Source: Nonomuraea cypriaca
GTDB lineage: Bacteria; Actinomycetota; Actinomycetes; Streptosporangiales; Streptosporangiaceae
Reading direction: 5' to 3'
DNA: 34,804 nucleotides
Assembly: GCF_015645445.1 (NCBI RefSeq)
Contig: NZ_JADOGI010000109.1
Location: 1-34,804 of the forward strand
Under the pieces are notes generated by a model, which searched no databases, was not told the DNA's origin, and was given only the letters and a program-made list of their open reading frames with translations. This document shows, in pieces, positions 1 through 7,749 of the stretch; position 1 is the first letter of the stretch, and every line of letters starts with the position of its first letter. The position numbers and the translations under genes are program-made.

Positions 1-48
1 GCGCGCCCTCGGGCGCGCTCTCGGGCGCGCTCTCGGGCGCGCTCTCGG
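1..48. repeat. 12-bp tandem repeat, about four copies
   Basis: The unit GGGCGCGCTCTC occurs at 11-22, 23-34 and 35-46, with a further partial copy carrying one change at 1-10. It lies in frame inside the truncated leftmost gene and encodes ESAP repeats on the minus strand. It may continue beyond the window edge. In-frame 12-bp units of this kind can change copy number by slippage without breaking the reading frame. Confidence 0.9.
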
Positions 49-85
49 AGGCGCCTCCCACGCGGTCGTCCTGCGCGCCGGTCAT
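1..85 (-). CDS. efeB: Start of a gene in the efeB position (Dyp-type peroxidase/deferrochelatase, partial)
   Basis: Only the first 28 codons are in the window; the gene leaves through the left edge. The ATG at 85 lies 16 nt after the efeO stop, behind a GGGAGG-type ribosome site, so it is the third gene of the efeU-efeO operon. In actinobacterial EfeUOB systems this place is held by efeB, a haem-dependent Dyp-type peroxidase usually exported by the Tat pathway; that identity is inferred from context because no diagnostic domain is visible. The visible protein begins MTGAQDDRVGGAS and continues with repeated Glu-Ser-Ala-Pro units encoded by 12-bp tandem repeats. If this is EfeB, the low-complexity stretch lies ahead of the expected Tat signal, which is unusual. 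Confidence 0.6.
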   Translation of the reverse strand, partial: MTGAQDDRVGGASESAPESAPESAPEGA

Positions 86-101
86 TGCGCCACGCCTCCC
101 G

Positions 102-1247
102 CTACTTCGCGACGACGGGCGCGATCTCGCTGATCGGCTCGCCCAGTGCGTTGATCGCGTCCGACAACGTCTTCAGCTCGGCCTTGGACAGCTCGTTGTG
201 CAGCCGCCAGCCGTCGCCCTTCCGGTGCGCCGCGAGCGCCGCCTCGGCCGCCGCGAACTTCTCGTCCAGCGTCTTGACCAGGTCAGGAGCCCGCTCCTCG
301 AGGACGGGCCTGAGCGACTGTACGGCGGCCTCGGAGCCTTCGAGGTTGGCGGCGAAGTCCCACAGGTCGGTGTGCGACCAGATGTCCTCCTCGCCGGTGA
401 TCTTCCCGGTCGCGACCTCGTCGAGCAGCTCCTTGGCGCCGTTGGCCAGGTTGAGCGGGGTGAGGTCGGCGGCGTTCGCCTTGGCCACGATGGTCTTGAC
501 GTCGGCGATCAGCTTGTCGGCCACCGGCCCGTCCGCGCCGATGTCCTTGGTGATCCACAGATCCTTCTCGATCTTGTGGAAGCCGGTCCACTCCTCGCCC
601 TCGGCCAGGTCGGCCTCGCGGGCGTCGATGGCCGGGTCCAGGTCGCCGAAGATCTCCGCCACGGGCTCGATGCGCTCCCAGTACGTACGCGACACCGGGA
701 ACAGCTCCTTGGCCTCCTCGATCCGCCCCGCCTTGACCGCGTCCACGAACTCCTGTGTCTTGACCAGCAGCGTGTCGCTCTGCGACTTGACGTATCGCTT
801 GTAGCTCCCGACCGCCTCCGCGAGCTTGGCGTCCGCCGTGAGCGCCTTGTGCTCGCCGGTGACCTTGAGCGCGTTGCGGATGCCCTTGCCGACCATGCCG
901 GGCTTGCACGCGGTCTCGTACGCGCCCGCCGGCAGCTCGGCGATCAGCTCCCTGGTCAGCCCGGGGACGATGTTCTCGACCTCCGCCATGACGCGGTCGC
1001 CGGGGGCGTACACGTAGAACTCCGTCACCTTGCTGCCGCCGTTCGTGATGGCGAACGTCGTGGTGCCCGCGGCCACCTCCGTCGCGGCGACCTCGCACGC
1101 GGTGTCGGAAGCGGCCACGGTGATCTTGCCGGGCGCGGCGGAGCCCGCCGGGGCGGAGGTCGCCCCCGAACCGCAGGCGGTCAGGACCGCCAGGGCGAGC
1201 ACGCCGTACGACAGGTGGATCGCGGTACGCATGATGCTCCTGTTCAT
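102..1247 (-). CDS. efeO: EfeO-type periplasmic iron-binding lipoprotein
   Basis: A 381-residue exported protein of the EfeUOB ferrous-iron uptake system. It starts with a lipoprotein signal (lipobox LTAC, Cys25), followed by a cupredoxin-like N-terminal domain (roughly residues 38-125) and a C-terminal imelysin/M75 domain. The M75 domain carries its HxxE metal motif as HKIE at residues 224-227. EfeO is thought to collect iron outside the membrane and pass it to the EfeU permease. The ATG at 1247 overlaps the efeU stop as ATGA, which indicates translational coupling and decides the start; an internal ATG at 1232 is a weaker option. The same frame stays open upstream through efeU, but that part is only a shadow. 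Confidence 0.93.
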   Translation of the reverse strand: MNRSIMRTAIHLSYGVLALAVLTACGSGATSAPAGSAAPGKITVAASDTACEVAATEVAAGTTTFAITNGGSKVTEFYVYAPGDRVMAEVENIVPGLTRELIAELPAGAYETACKPGMVGKGIRNALKVTGEHKALTADAKLAEAVGSYKRYVKSQSDTLLVKTQEFVDAVKAGRIEEAKELFPVSRTYWERIEPVAEIFGDLDPAIDAREADLAEGEEWTGFHKIEKDLWITKDIGADGPVADKLIADVKTIVAKANAADLTPLNLANGAKELLDEVATGKITGEEDIWSHTDLWDFAANLEGSEAAVQSLRPVLEERAPDLVKTLDEKFAAAEAALAAHRKGDGWRLHNELSKAELKTLSDAINALGEPISEIAPVVAK

Positions 1248-2071
1248 GCCGCTGTCGCGGGCACGGCCGGCTTCGCGCGCTGCGGGCGCAGGAAGAGGAA
1301 AAGGGTGGGAAGGAGGTAGACGGCCCAGGCCACGACCTCGGCGACGCTGGGCTGCGGGGTGATGTTGAGCAGGCCCGACAGCAGCGCGGCGTACCAGGAG
1401 TCGGCGGGCAGGACACCGCTGATGTCGAAGGCGTACGCGCTCAGGCCCGGCAGCACGCCGGCCTCCTGCAGATCGTGTACGCCGTACTTGAAGATGCCTG
1501 CGGCCACCAGGATCAGCAGCAGTCCCGTCCAGGTGAAGAACCTGGTCAGGTTGATCCTGATCGCGCTGCGGTAGATCGCCCAGCCGATGAGCACGGAGGT
1601 GAGCAGGCCCAGGCAGATCCCGATCAACGGCTCCGCTGTCGTGGCCGCGCTCTGCATGGAGGCGAAGAACAGCAGCGCCGTCTCCAGCCCCTCGCGGGCG
1701 ACGGCCAGGAACGCCATCACGACCACCGCGGCCGAGCCCAGCTCGATCGCGCCGGAGAGCTTCTCCCGCAGCTCGCCCGAGATCGTCCGGGCCGCGCGCC
1801 GCATCCAGAAGATCATCCAGGTGACGAACGCGACGGCGAGCAGCGAGGCGATCGCCTCGAACAGCTCCTGCCCGGTGTAGGCGAGCCGCGCGGCGGTGAA
1901 CGTCAGCAGCGCCCCGAACCCCACGGACAGCACGACGGCCGCGCCGACGCCGGTCCATACGTGCGCGAGCCGGTCCCTGCGATCGCTCTTGACGAGGAAC
2001 GCGACGAGGACCGAGACGACGAGCGACGCCTCCAGACCTTCGCGCAGACCGATGAGATAACTGGCGAGCAC
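1244..2071 (-). CDS. efeU: EfeU/FTR1-family iron permease
   Basis: A 275-residue polytopic membrane protein of the Ftr1/EfeU oxidase-dependent iron permease family. Two REGLE motifs, the REXXE iron-binding signatures of the family, are visible at residues 10-14 and 126-130, each in a hydrophobic segment. About seven membrane helices can be read. The start is GTG at 2071 behind a GGGGGAG ribosome site (about 2078-2085). It is the first gene of the operon, followed by efeO (4-bp overlap) and the efeB-position gene. A DtxR/IdeR-type palindrome lies 26 bp upstream of the start, so the operon is probably repressed when iron is sufficient. Confidence 0.95.
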   Translation of the reverse strand: MLASYLIGLREGLEASLVVSVLVAFLVKSDRRDRLAHVWTGVGAAVVLSVGFGALLTFTAARLAYTGQELFEAIASLLAVAFVTWMIFWMRRAARTISGELREKLSGAIELGSAAVVVMAFLAVAREGLETALLFFASMQSAATTAEPLIGICLGLLTSVLIGWAIYRSAIRINLTRFFTWTGLLLILVAAGIFKYGVHDLQEAGVLPGLSAYAFDISGVLPADSWYAALLSGLLNITPQPSVAEVVAWAVYLLPTLFLFLRPQRAKPAVPATAA

Positions 2072-2096
2072 CGAAAACTCCCCCTAACGTGAGGAA

Positions 2097-2121
2097 AGGC
2101 TAACCTAAGTTAGGTCAGCCT
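2097..2121. promoter_or_regulatory. DtxR/IdeR-type iron box upstream of efeUOB
   Basis: A 25-bp palindrome with 12-bp arms around one central base: AGGCTAACCTAA-G-TTAGGTCAGCCT, with a single mismatched pair. It matches the known TTAGGTTAG/CTAACCTAA pattern of DtxR/IdeR operators. It lies just upstream of efeU on the minus strand. The 147 bases between this site and the next gene end at 2269 hold no gene or clear terminator that I can see. Confidence 0.85.
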
Positions 2122-2268
2122 CCGGTGAAGCGCAAGCGTACGGGAGCGACAGTTCACCCTCACCGGTTGCGGGCGCCTCCGGTCCAGCGCCTGGGCTGGG
2201 CGGGGGTGGAGGTGACGATCCTCACTCCCGGGAGGGCGGTCAGGCGGCGGACGTCCTCGTGTCGGCGC

Positions 2269-3828
2269 TCACCTGGAGATCACGTAGGGGCTCGTGCTGG
2301 AGTGCCCGGCCTCGTTCGTGGCCGTGATGGAGGTCAGCGGGCCGGCGGGCGTGTACGGCGCCCAGGCGGATTCGAGCCTGCCACGTCCGTACCACTCCGG
2401 TCTGATGACCGTCCCCTGGACGCGCAGGGTGCCGCCGCGCAGGTTGTAGCCCTCGACGAGGATCCCGGGACGCCCGTTCATCTCCTTCTCCGAGGCGCTG
2501 ACGATGATCGGCTGCTGCCACCCGCTCGCGATGTCGTCGGCCAGCGAGGGTGTGTCGTAGCGGGCCTGGCAGGTGAAGAACGGCTCCCAGCCGTACGAGA
2601 TGATCTTCGAGGCGTGTGTTCCCGCGGCCATCACCTGCCGGTCGATGCGGGCCTTCGTGGTGCGTCCCCGCAGCGGCAGCGGCTCCACCCGTCCGCACTC
2701 GCCGGCCGCCGGCGTGGGCTCGAAGCCCTCCACGTTCACCCACAGCTCGACCCCGCCCGGCACGTGCCGCGCCGCCGCCTCGATGTAGTCGCGCGTGGCC
2801 CCGTAGTACGCCTCCCGGTAGCTCACCTCCCCCACCACGGGCACCAGCCGCGGCTCCACCGTGGCCGTGGACTCGTGCCCGCCGTACACCGGCACCTTCC
2901 CCGTCCCTCGCCCGTCCTGCACGGCGATCGCCATGGGCAGCCCGGCCCGCGTGCCCGCGATGTCCGCCATCCCGGCCTCCACCTGCGCGGGCGGGAACCC
3001 GCGGCCCCTGCGCGCGTCGATGTACGGGCTCACGACGATCCTCTTGCCCGGCAGCGCGGCGGCGACCACCTCGTGCTGGGCGGCGTAAAGGGCGATGATG
3101 GGATCCTTCTGCACGCGGTCGCGCGCGGCCAGCTCGAACGACTGGTAGACCCCGCCGAACGCCTTCGACGCCCCCCACCGTGTCCGGTAGTCGGCCAGCA
3201 CCCGCGCGGTGAAGGCGTTGAGCGCGGCGGTGTGCGCGTGGTCGGGCTCCCACGGCTTGCCCTCCCGCTGCGGCGCGGCCGGCAGCCCGGGGAACACCGT
3301 CATCCCGTACGCCGCCGCCTCCGCCATCAGGTTGCCCAGCCCGTCGCCGTCGGTGGAGACGAGCACGAGATCATGCACCGGGTCGGAGCAGGAGGCGGCC
3401 AGCGACACCCGGTAGAAGACCCGGCCCCCACTCTCGATCCGCCGATCGATCCCCGGACACCGGAGCAGCCCCTTCCCGAACTCCTCACTGGTCGCATAGC
3501 TGTAAACCCGCCGGACCTCCTTCCCGGAGAGCCGCGCGCACGGCAGCCCGTCCACGACGCAGCCCGCGAGAGCGGGGTCCTCGCCCACGCTGAACCGGGG
3601 CCCGAACGTGATCAGCGTGTCCCCGCCGATCCCCCGGATCGCCGCCACCATCCGCCGCGTCACGCACGGGTCGGCACGCGGGATGACCCAGTAGCCGGTG
3701 ACCGCGTAGGGGGCCGCCACCCGGGGATCGCGGGGCGGGCACTCCTCCTGCGCCGATTCAGTGCCGTCCGGCACGACCAGACCCGCCACGAAGGCGACCG
3801 CCACCACCAGCCACAGGATCTGCCGCAC
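2269..3828 (-). CDS. Secreted or anchored DUF4434-type protein, function unknown
   Basis: About 519 residues. A hydrophobic N-terminal segment (RQILWLVVAVAFVAGLVV) acts as a signal peptide or anchor. The body resembles DUF4434 proteins, which are predicted TIM-barrel, glycoside-hydrolase-like enzymes of unknown substrate: a GYWVIPR segment near the mature N-terminus, a GGVYQSFE segment in the middle, and a C-terminal part that looks like a beta-rich accessory domain. Cysteines are present as expected for an exported protein. The GTG at 3828 has a GAAGGGG ribosome site 5 nt upstream; a GTG at 3843 is an in-frame alternative adding five residues. It stands alone, with no operon partner. The family call is from memory of the pattern and is moderate. 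Confidence 0.65.
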   Translation of the reverse strand: MRQILWLVVAVAFVAGLVVPDGTESAQEECPPRDPRVAAPYAVTGYWVIPRADPCVTRRMVAAIRGIGGDTLITFGPRFSVGEDPALAGCVVDGLPCARLSGKEVRRVYSYATSEEFGKGLLRCPGIDRRIESGGRVFYRVSLAASCSDPVHDLVLVSTDGDGLGNLMAEAAAYGMTVFPGLPAAPQREGKPWEPDHAHTAALNAFTARVLADYRTRWGASKAFGGVYQSFELAARDRVQKDPIIALYAAQHEVVAAALPGKRIVVSPYIDARRGRGFPPAQVEAGMADIAGTRAGLPMAIAVQDGRGTGKVPVYGGHESTATVEPRLVPVVGEVSYREAYYGATRDYIEAAARHVPGGVELWVNVEGFEPTPAAGECGRVEPLPLRGRTTKARIDRQVMAAGTHASKIISYGWEPFFTCQARYDTPSLADDIASGWQQPIIVSASEKEMNGRPGILVEGYNLRGGTLRVQGTVIRPEWYGRGRLESAWAPYTPAGPLTSITATNEAGHSSTSPYVISR

Positions 3829-3943
3829 CCACGCCCCTTCCACGCCCCTCCCAGCCTACGCACCTGATCGCTTTCCCGGCGGGACCCCGGTGAGCACTGT
3901 GGAGAGGCGGATCGCGGACAATGGCGAGCGGGGGTACGACATC

Positions 3944-4738
3944 GTGCGAATCGATCTCAGCGGAAAGACGGCGCTCGTCACGGGCTCGACCCAGGGCATC
4001 GGGGCGGCCATCGCCACGGGGCTGGCGCGGGCCGGGGCCCGCGTCGGGATCAACGGGCGCGGCAGCGGCTCCGTCGCGTTCGCCATCAACCGGATGAGCG
4101 AGGAGCGGATGGCCGGCGACCTGGTCGCCGCGCCTGGCGACGTCTCCACGGACGAGGGCTGCGAACGCGTGCTGCGCTCGCTCCCCCAGGCCGACATCCT
4201 CGTCAACAACCTCGGGATCTTCGAGGCCAGGCCCGCCCTGGAGATCGGCGACGCGGAATGGCGCCGGTACTTCGAGGTCAACGTGCTGGCCGCGATCCGG
4301 CTCACCCGCGCGTACCTGCCCGGCATGATCCAGCGGGGCTGGGGCCGCGTCCAGTACATCGCCAGCGACTCCGCCGTCGTCATCCCCCTGGAGATGATCC
4401 ACTACGGCATGTCCAAGACGGCGCTGCTGGCGGTTTCCAGGGGGTTCGCCAAGGAGGCGGCGGGCACCGGGGTGACGGTCAACTCGGTGATCGCCGGGCC
4501 GACGCACACCGGCGGCGTCGAGGAGTTCGTCTACCAACTCGTGGACCGGGGGCTGGCGTGGGAGGAGGCGCAGCGGGAGTTCATGCGCGAGCACCGTCCG
4601 CAGTCGCTGCTCCAGCGGCTGATCGAGCCCGAGGAGATCGCGAACATGGTGGCCTACCTCAGCTCGCCCCTCGCCTCCGCCACCACGGGCGCCGCGGTGC
4701 GGGTGGACGGCGGGTACATCGACGCCATCCTCCCCTGA
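3944..4738 (+). CDS. SDR-family oxidoreductase
   Basis: A 264-residue classical short-chain dehydrogenase/reductase. Visible motifs are the cofactor-binding TGSTQGIG (13-20), NNLG (88-91, in place of the usual NNAG), the catalytic Ser141, and Tyr154-x3-Lys158 (YGMSK), with exactly 12 residues between Ser and Tyr. The C-terminal RVDGGYIDAI is typical. An Arg follows the first glycine region (INGRGSGS), which would favour NADP(H), though weakly. The GTG at 3944 is chosen because it lies just ahead of the first Rossmann strand with a GCGGGGG stretch upstream; a GTG at 3890 would add 18 residues. The substrate is unknown and the gene has no partner. Its end is convergent with the monooxygenase. 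Confidence 0.85.
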   Translation: MRIDLSGKTALVTGSTQGIGAAIATGLARAGARVGINGRGSGSVAFAINRMSEERMAGDLVAAPGDVSTDEGCERVLRSLPQADILVNNLGIFEARPALEIGDAEWRRYFEVNVLAAIRLTRAYLPGMIQRGWGRVQYIASDSAVVIPLEMIHYGMSKTALLAVSRGFAKEAAGTGVTVNSVIAGPTHTGGVEEFVYQLVDRGLAWEEAQREFMREHRPQSLLQRLIEPEEIANMVAYLSSPLASATTGAAVRVDGGYIDAILP

Positions 4739-4765
4739 GAGCGCGACGGGTGACGGCTGGGGAGG

Positions 4766-5905
4766 TCACCTGCGGTCGAGGCCGGACAGCTGCCAGGCCA
4801 GGCGGCGGCGTACGGCGGGGAGCCGGCCCGCCAGCCCGAGCACCAGGTTGCGCAGCGGGCGCAGGCTCGCCCGCGCGGTGGCCAGGGCCGTCAGCCTGCT
4901 CGCCAGCCCGACCACCTTCTCGGCGACCGGGCGGCGGGCGGCGGCGTAGGCGTCCAGCAGTTCGGGCGAGCCGCCTCCCAGCACCTTCGAGAGCGCCTCG
5001 CCGAGCGTGACGGCGTCCTCGATGCCGAGGTTCATGCCCTGTCCGCCGGCGGGCGAGTGCACGTGGGCCGCGTCGCCGGCGAGCAGGATCCGGCCGTCCC
5101 TGTAGGTGTCGGCGATGCGGTGGTGCACGCGGAAGCGCGAGCCCCAGATCACCTCCTTCACCACGGCCGGCACGGCCTCGGGGCCGCGGGTGTCGAGCAG
5201 CCGCTGCACGAACGCCGCGTCGGGCTCGTGCGGCGCCTCCGCCACGGTCGCCACGATCCGGTGCATGCCCCCTGGCAGCGGCGCGACGACCACCATGCCG
5301 TCGGGCGAGAAGTACAGGACGACCTCCTCGCGCGGCACGCCGCCGGTGAGCCGCACGTCGGCCAGGCTGAACGACTCGGCGTACGTGCCGCCGGCGAAGC
5401 CGATCCCGGCCTGCTCGCGTACGGTGCTGTGCATGCCGTCGGCGCCCACCAGGTAGGCGGCCCGCACCGAGCGCCCGTCGTCGAGAGTCGCGGTGACGCC
5501 GTCGGCGTCCTGCGCGATCGTGGTGACCCGCGCGGGCCGCAGCACCTCGCCGCCCAACTCCCGCAACCGCGCCAGCAGGAACGCCTCCGTGTCCGCCTGC
5601 GAGATCATCAGCGTGTACGGATACCGCGTCGGCAGCCCGTCGAACGCGACCGGCACCAGCAGCCGGTCCCGGTCGCGGATCGTGAACCTGGGCGTGTGCA
5701 GCCCGCGCCCGGTCAGCGCCTCGGCGACACCGTACGGCTCCAGCAGCTCCACCGTGCGCGAGTGGACGACGGCGGCCCTGGAGGTGTTCGCCCCCTCGGC
5801 CTGCCCGTCCACCACGACCACGTCGTGGCCGAGCCGGGTCAGGACGACGGCGGTCGTGAGCCCCGCGGGCCCGGCCCCGACGACGAGCACGTCTGTGCTG
5901 ATCAT
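4766..5905 (-). CDS. FAD-dependent aromatic-type monooxygenase
   Basis: A 379-residue flavoprotein of the p-hydroxybenzoate hydroxylase fold (UbiH/PheA/TfdB-like). Motifs are GAGPAG (10-15) for the ADP part of FAD, a DG motif in LVGADGMHSTVR, and the GD motif LLAGDAAHVHSPAGGQGMNLG, which binds the FAD ribityl chain. Such enzymes hydroxylate aromatic or polyketide substrates, or inactivate drugs such as rifampicin and tetracycline. The ATG at 5905 follows a GAGGAGG ribosome site. It is divergent from a TetR regulator and shares its operator, so it is probably the enzyme induced by that regulator's ligand. The ligand, and so the substrate, cannot be told from sequence. Confidence 0.88.
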   Translation of the reverse strand: MISTDVLVVGAGPAGLTTAVVLTRLGHDVVVVDGQAEGANTSRAAVVHSRTVELLEPYGVAEALTGRGLHTPRFTIRDRDRLLVPVAFDGLPTRYPYTLMISQADTEAFLLARLRELGGEVLRPARVTTIAQDADGVTATLDDGRSVRAAYLVGADGMHSTVREQAGIGFAGGTYAESFSLADVRLTGGVPREEVVLYFSPDGMVVVAPLPGGMHRIVATVAEAPHEPDAAFVQRLLDTRGPEAVPAVVKEVIWGSRFRVHHRIADTYRDGRILLAGDAAHVHSPAGGQGMNLGIEDAVTLGEALSKVLGGGSPELLDAYAAARRPVAEKVVGLASRLTALATARASLRPLRNLVLGLAGRLPAVRRRLAWQLSGLDRR

Positions 5906-5931
5906 GGTTCCTCCTCGGTAAGTCAACGTTC

Positions 5932-5993
5932 GTAGGCCAACACCTGTTGACGTTAGGACGGCGGGATTGGAATGTCAACAGGCGTTGGCCTAC
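5932..5993. promoter_or_regulatory. Divergent operator of the TetR/monooxygenase pair
   Basis: Two 20-bp arms, GTAGGCCAACACCTGTTGAC at 5932-5951 and its reverse complement with one mismatch at 5974-5993, are separated by 22 bp. Each arm also holds a smaller dyad (CAACA-N2-TGTTG type), which could be a TetR dimer site, so this may be two operators facing two promoters. One arm overlaps the -10 region of the tetR promoter; the other sits ahead of the monooxygenase. Confidence 0.8.
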
Positions 5994-5996
5994 AGT
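5967..5996 (+). promoter_or_regulatory. Likely promoter of the TetR gene
   Basis: TTGGAA (5967-5972) and TACAGT (5991-5996) are spaced by 18 bp. Transcription would begin at about 6002-6004, at or next to the ATG at 6004, so the mRNA is probably leaderless; no ribosome site is present. The right operator arm covers the spacer and -10, giving direct autorepression. Confidence 0.5.
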
Positions 5997-6003
5997 TGTG
6001 GAC

Positions 6004-6555
6004 ATGAGGAGATCCTCCGAGGACACGAAGGCGGTCATCCTGGCCGCCGCCCGCGAGCGGTTCGCCGCCGACGGCTACGACCGGGCCACGATCAGGGCCA
6101 TCGCCGCCGACGCGAACATCGACCCGGCCATGGTGATGCGTTATTTCGGCAGCAAGGAGCGCCTGTTCGCGACGGCCTGCGAGTTCGACCTGGAGCTGCC
6201 CGACCTGCAGGACATCCCGCGCGACGAGCTGGCCGCGACGCTGGTCCGCCACTTCCTGGAGCGCTGGGAGTCGGGCGAGACGCTGCAGATCCTGCTGCGG
6301 GCCGGGGTCACGAACGCGGCGGCGGCCGAGCGCCTGCGCGGGATCTTCGCCACGCAGCTCGTCCCCGTCATGACCGCGCTGGCCCCCGATCCGGCGGCGG
6401 CGCCCGTGCGCGCGGGATTGGTGGCGACACAAATGCTCGGAATGGCCCTATGCCGATATGTCCTGAATTTTCCTCCATTGGCCGCCATGACCAGGGAAGA
6501 AGTCGTCACGGCGATAGGCCCGACCGTTCACCGCTATCTCGGTCTCAGCGCGTAG
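6004..6555 (+). CDS. TetR-family repressor of the divergent monooxygenase
   Basis: A 183-residue TetR/AcrR regulator. The N-terminal helix-turn-helix is clear (residues about 8-52: ARERFAADGYDRATIRAIAA followed by VMRYFGSKERLF). The C-terminal ligand domain resembles the common actinobacterial TetR_C type. The ATG at 6004 is chosen because the longer frame from 5947 would start with TTG inside the operator. The gene is probably leaderless. The last 40 codons use more A/T-ending codons than the rest of the gene. It probably represses itself and the monooxygenase at the shared inverted repeat. Confidence 0.9.
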   Translation: MRRSSEDTKAVILAAARERFAADGYDRATIRAIAADANIDPAMVMRYFGSKERLFATACEFDLELPDLQDIPRDELAATLVRHFLERWESGETLQILLRAGVTNAAAAERLRGIFATQLVPVMTALAPDPAAAPVRAGLVATQMLGMALCRYVLNFPPLAAMTREEVVTAIGPTVHRYLGLSA

Positions 6556-6654
6556 AAAGCACTACCGCCACAGCGGCCACTGCCACACCACACGTGCTCT
6601 TTGCACGCAGTTGCAGATCATGTTAGATGGAGGGAGGCAGAGAGGACCGGCACA

Positions 6655-7749
6655 GTGACGCTGATTCTCGATGGCGTCTTCGTACGACAGCGCGGGGAGA
6701 CCTGGCTCGACGACATTCGCCTGGAATTATCGAATGGAATGACCACGATCGTCGGCCCGATGAACGCCGGAAAGACGACATTGATGCGCGTCGCCGCCGG
6801 ATTGCAGGCCCCCGATTCCGGCCGGGTGCTGGTCGACGGAAAAGACGTCACCGGGATTTCGGTGCGAAAACGTTCGGTCGGCTTCGTCTACCAGCAATTC
6901 ATTAATTACCCCTCGCTGACCGTCTACGAGAACATCGCCTCACCGCTCCGCCTCGACCGCCGCTTCGCCCGCGACGGGATCGACCGCAGGGTCCGCGAGG
7001 TGGCCGAGCTCATGGGCATCGCCGGCCTGCTCGCCCGCCGGCCCGCCGAGTTGTCGGGCGGCCAGCGGCAGCGCACCGCGATCGCCCGCGCGCTGGCCCG
7101 GCCCGTGGACCTGCTGCTCCTCGACGAGCCCCTGGCCAACCTCGACTTCAAGCTGCGCGAACAACTCCGCGCCGACCTGAAGACCATGTTCGGCGACTCG
7201 CCGCACGGCGTGGTCGTCTACGCCACGGCCGACCCGAACGAGGCGCTGACGTTCGCCGCGCCCACTGTCGTCCTCGGCGCGGGCCGGATCCAGCACGTGG
7301 GCGACGTGGCCGGCATGTACGCCCGCCCGCCGTCGCTGACCGTCGCGGCGACGCTCAGCGACCCGCCGCTCAACCTGCTGCCCGGCGTCGTACGCGACGG
7401 CCGGATCGAGTGCCTCGGCACCTCCTTCCCCGCGCCCCGCGCGCACGCCTCAGGACGTACCGTCATGCTGGGCATCCGCCCCCACCAGGTGACGATCACC
7501 CGCGACGGGCCGGACGCGCTGGAGTTGCCTGCCGAGATCAGGCTCGCCGAGGTGACCGGCAGCGCGACGTTCCTGCACCTGCTCCTCCAGGGACGCCACC
7601 ACCTGGTCGCCCACCTGGCGGGCACCCGGCGGTTCACGCCCGGCGAGTCCGCGCTCGCGTACGTGGACCCCGCGCATGTCTTCGTCTTCGACGAGGACGG
7701 CGGGCGACTGCTCGCCACCAGCGCCGCGGAGGTCGACCTGCATGGCTGA
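6655..7749 (+). CDS. GlpS-like ABC importer ATPase (one of two; H-loop His missing)
   Basis: A 364-residue MalK/UgpC-like ATPase with a C-terminal TOBE-type regulatory region. The Walker A is unusual, GPMNAGKTT at 34-42; the signature LSGGQRQR starts at 133; Walker B is LLLLDEPLANLD. The switch region reads VYATADPNEA, so Ala192 stands where the H-loop histidine is expected (normally VTHDQ). It is the first gene of an importer operon matching the GlpSTPQV glycerol transporters described in rhizobia. The GTG at 6655 follows AGAGGA; the open frame reaches 6601 but lacks a better start. It overlaps the next gene by 8 bp. The first 90 codons are noticeably less G/C-rich at third positions than the rest. 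Confidence 0.9.
   Translation: MTLILDGVFVRQRGETWLDDIRLELSNGMTTIVGPMNAGKTTLMRVAAGLQAPDSGRVLVDGKDVTGISVRKRSVGFVYQQFINYPSLTVYENIASPLRLDRRFARDGIDRRVREVAELMGIAGLLARRPAELSGGQRQRTAIARALARPVDLLLLDEPLANLDFKLREQLRADLKTMFGDSPHGVVVYATADPNEALTFAAPTVVLGAGRIQHVGDVAGMYARPPSLTVAATLSDPPLNLLPGVVRDGRIECLGTSFPAPRAHASGRTVMLGIRPHQVTITRDGPDALELPAEIRLAEVTGSATFLHLLLQGRHHLVAHLAGTRRFTPGESALAYVDPAHVFVFDEDGGRLLATSAAEVDLHG

Noticed and set aside
1..48. CRISPR-like array
   Set aside because: Units are 12 bp, contiguous, without spacers, and lie in frame in a coding region.
1248..1958. In-frame upstream extension of efeO giving a 618-residue protein
   Set aside because: This part is the efeU coding sequence in another frame; efeU has clear REGLE motifs and membrane helices, and efeO has a coupled ATG and signal peptide at 1247.
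2190..2268. Hairpin terminator after the DUF4434 gene
   Set aside because: A GGAGGTGA/TCACTCC pairing needs a bulge and has no T-tract; too weak.
2125..3867. 580-codon open frame on the plus strand opposite the DUF4434 gene
   Set aside because: The translation is Arg/Pro/His-rich with no domain or signal. Open mirror frames are common opposite high-GC genes.
6601..6628. Possible promoter TTGCAC-16-TTAGAT and TTGCA direct repeats ahead of the polyol importer
   Set aside because: Each element matches consensus at only about three of six positions, so I do not list it as a feature.
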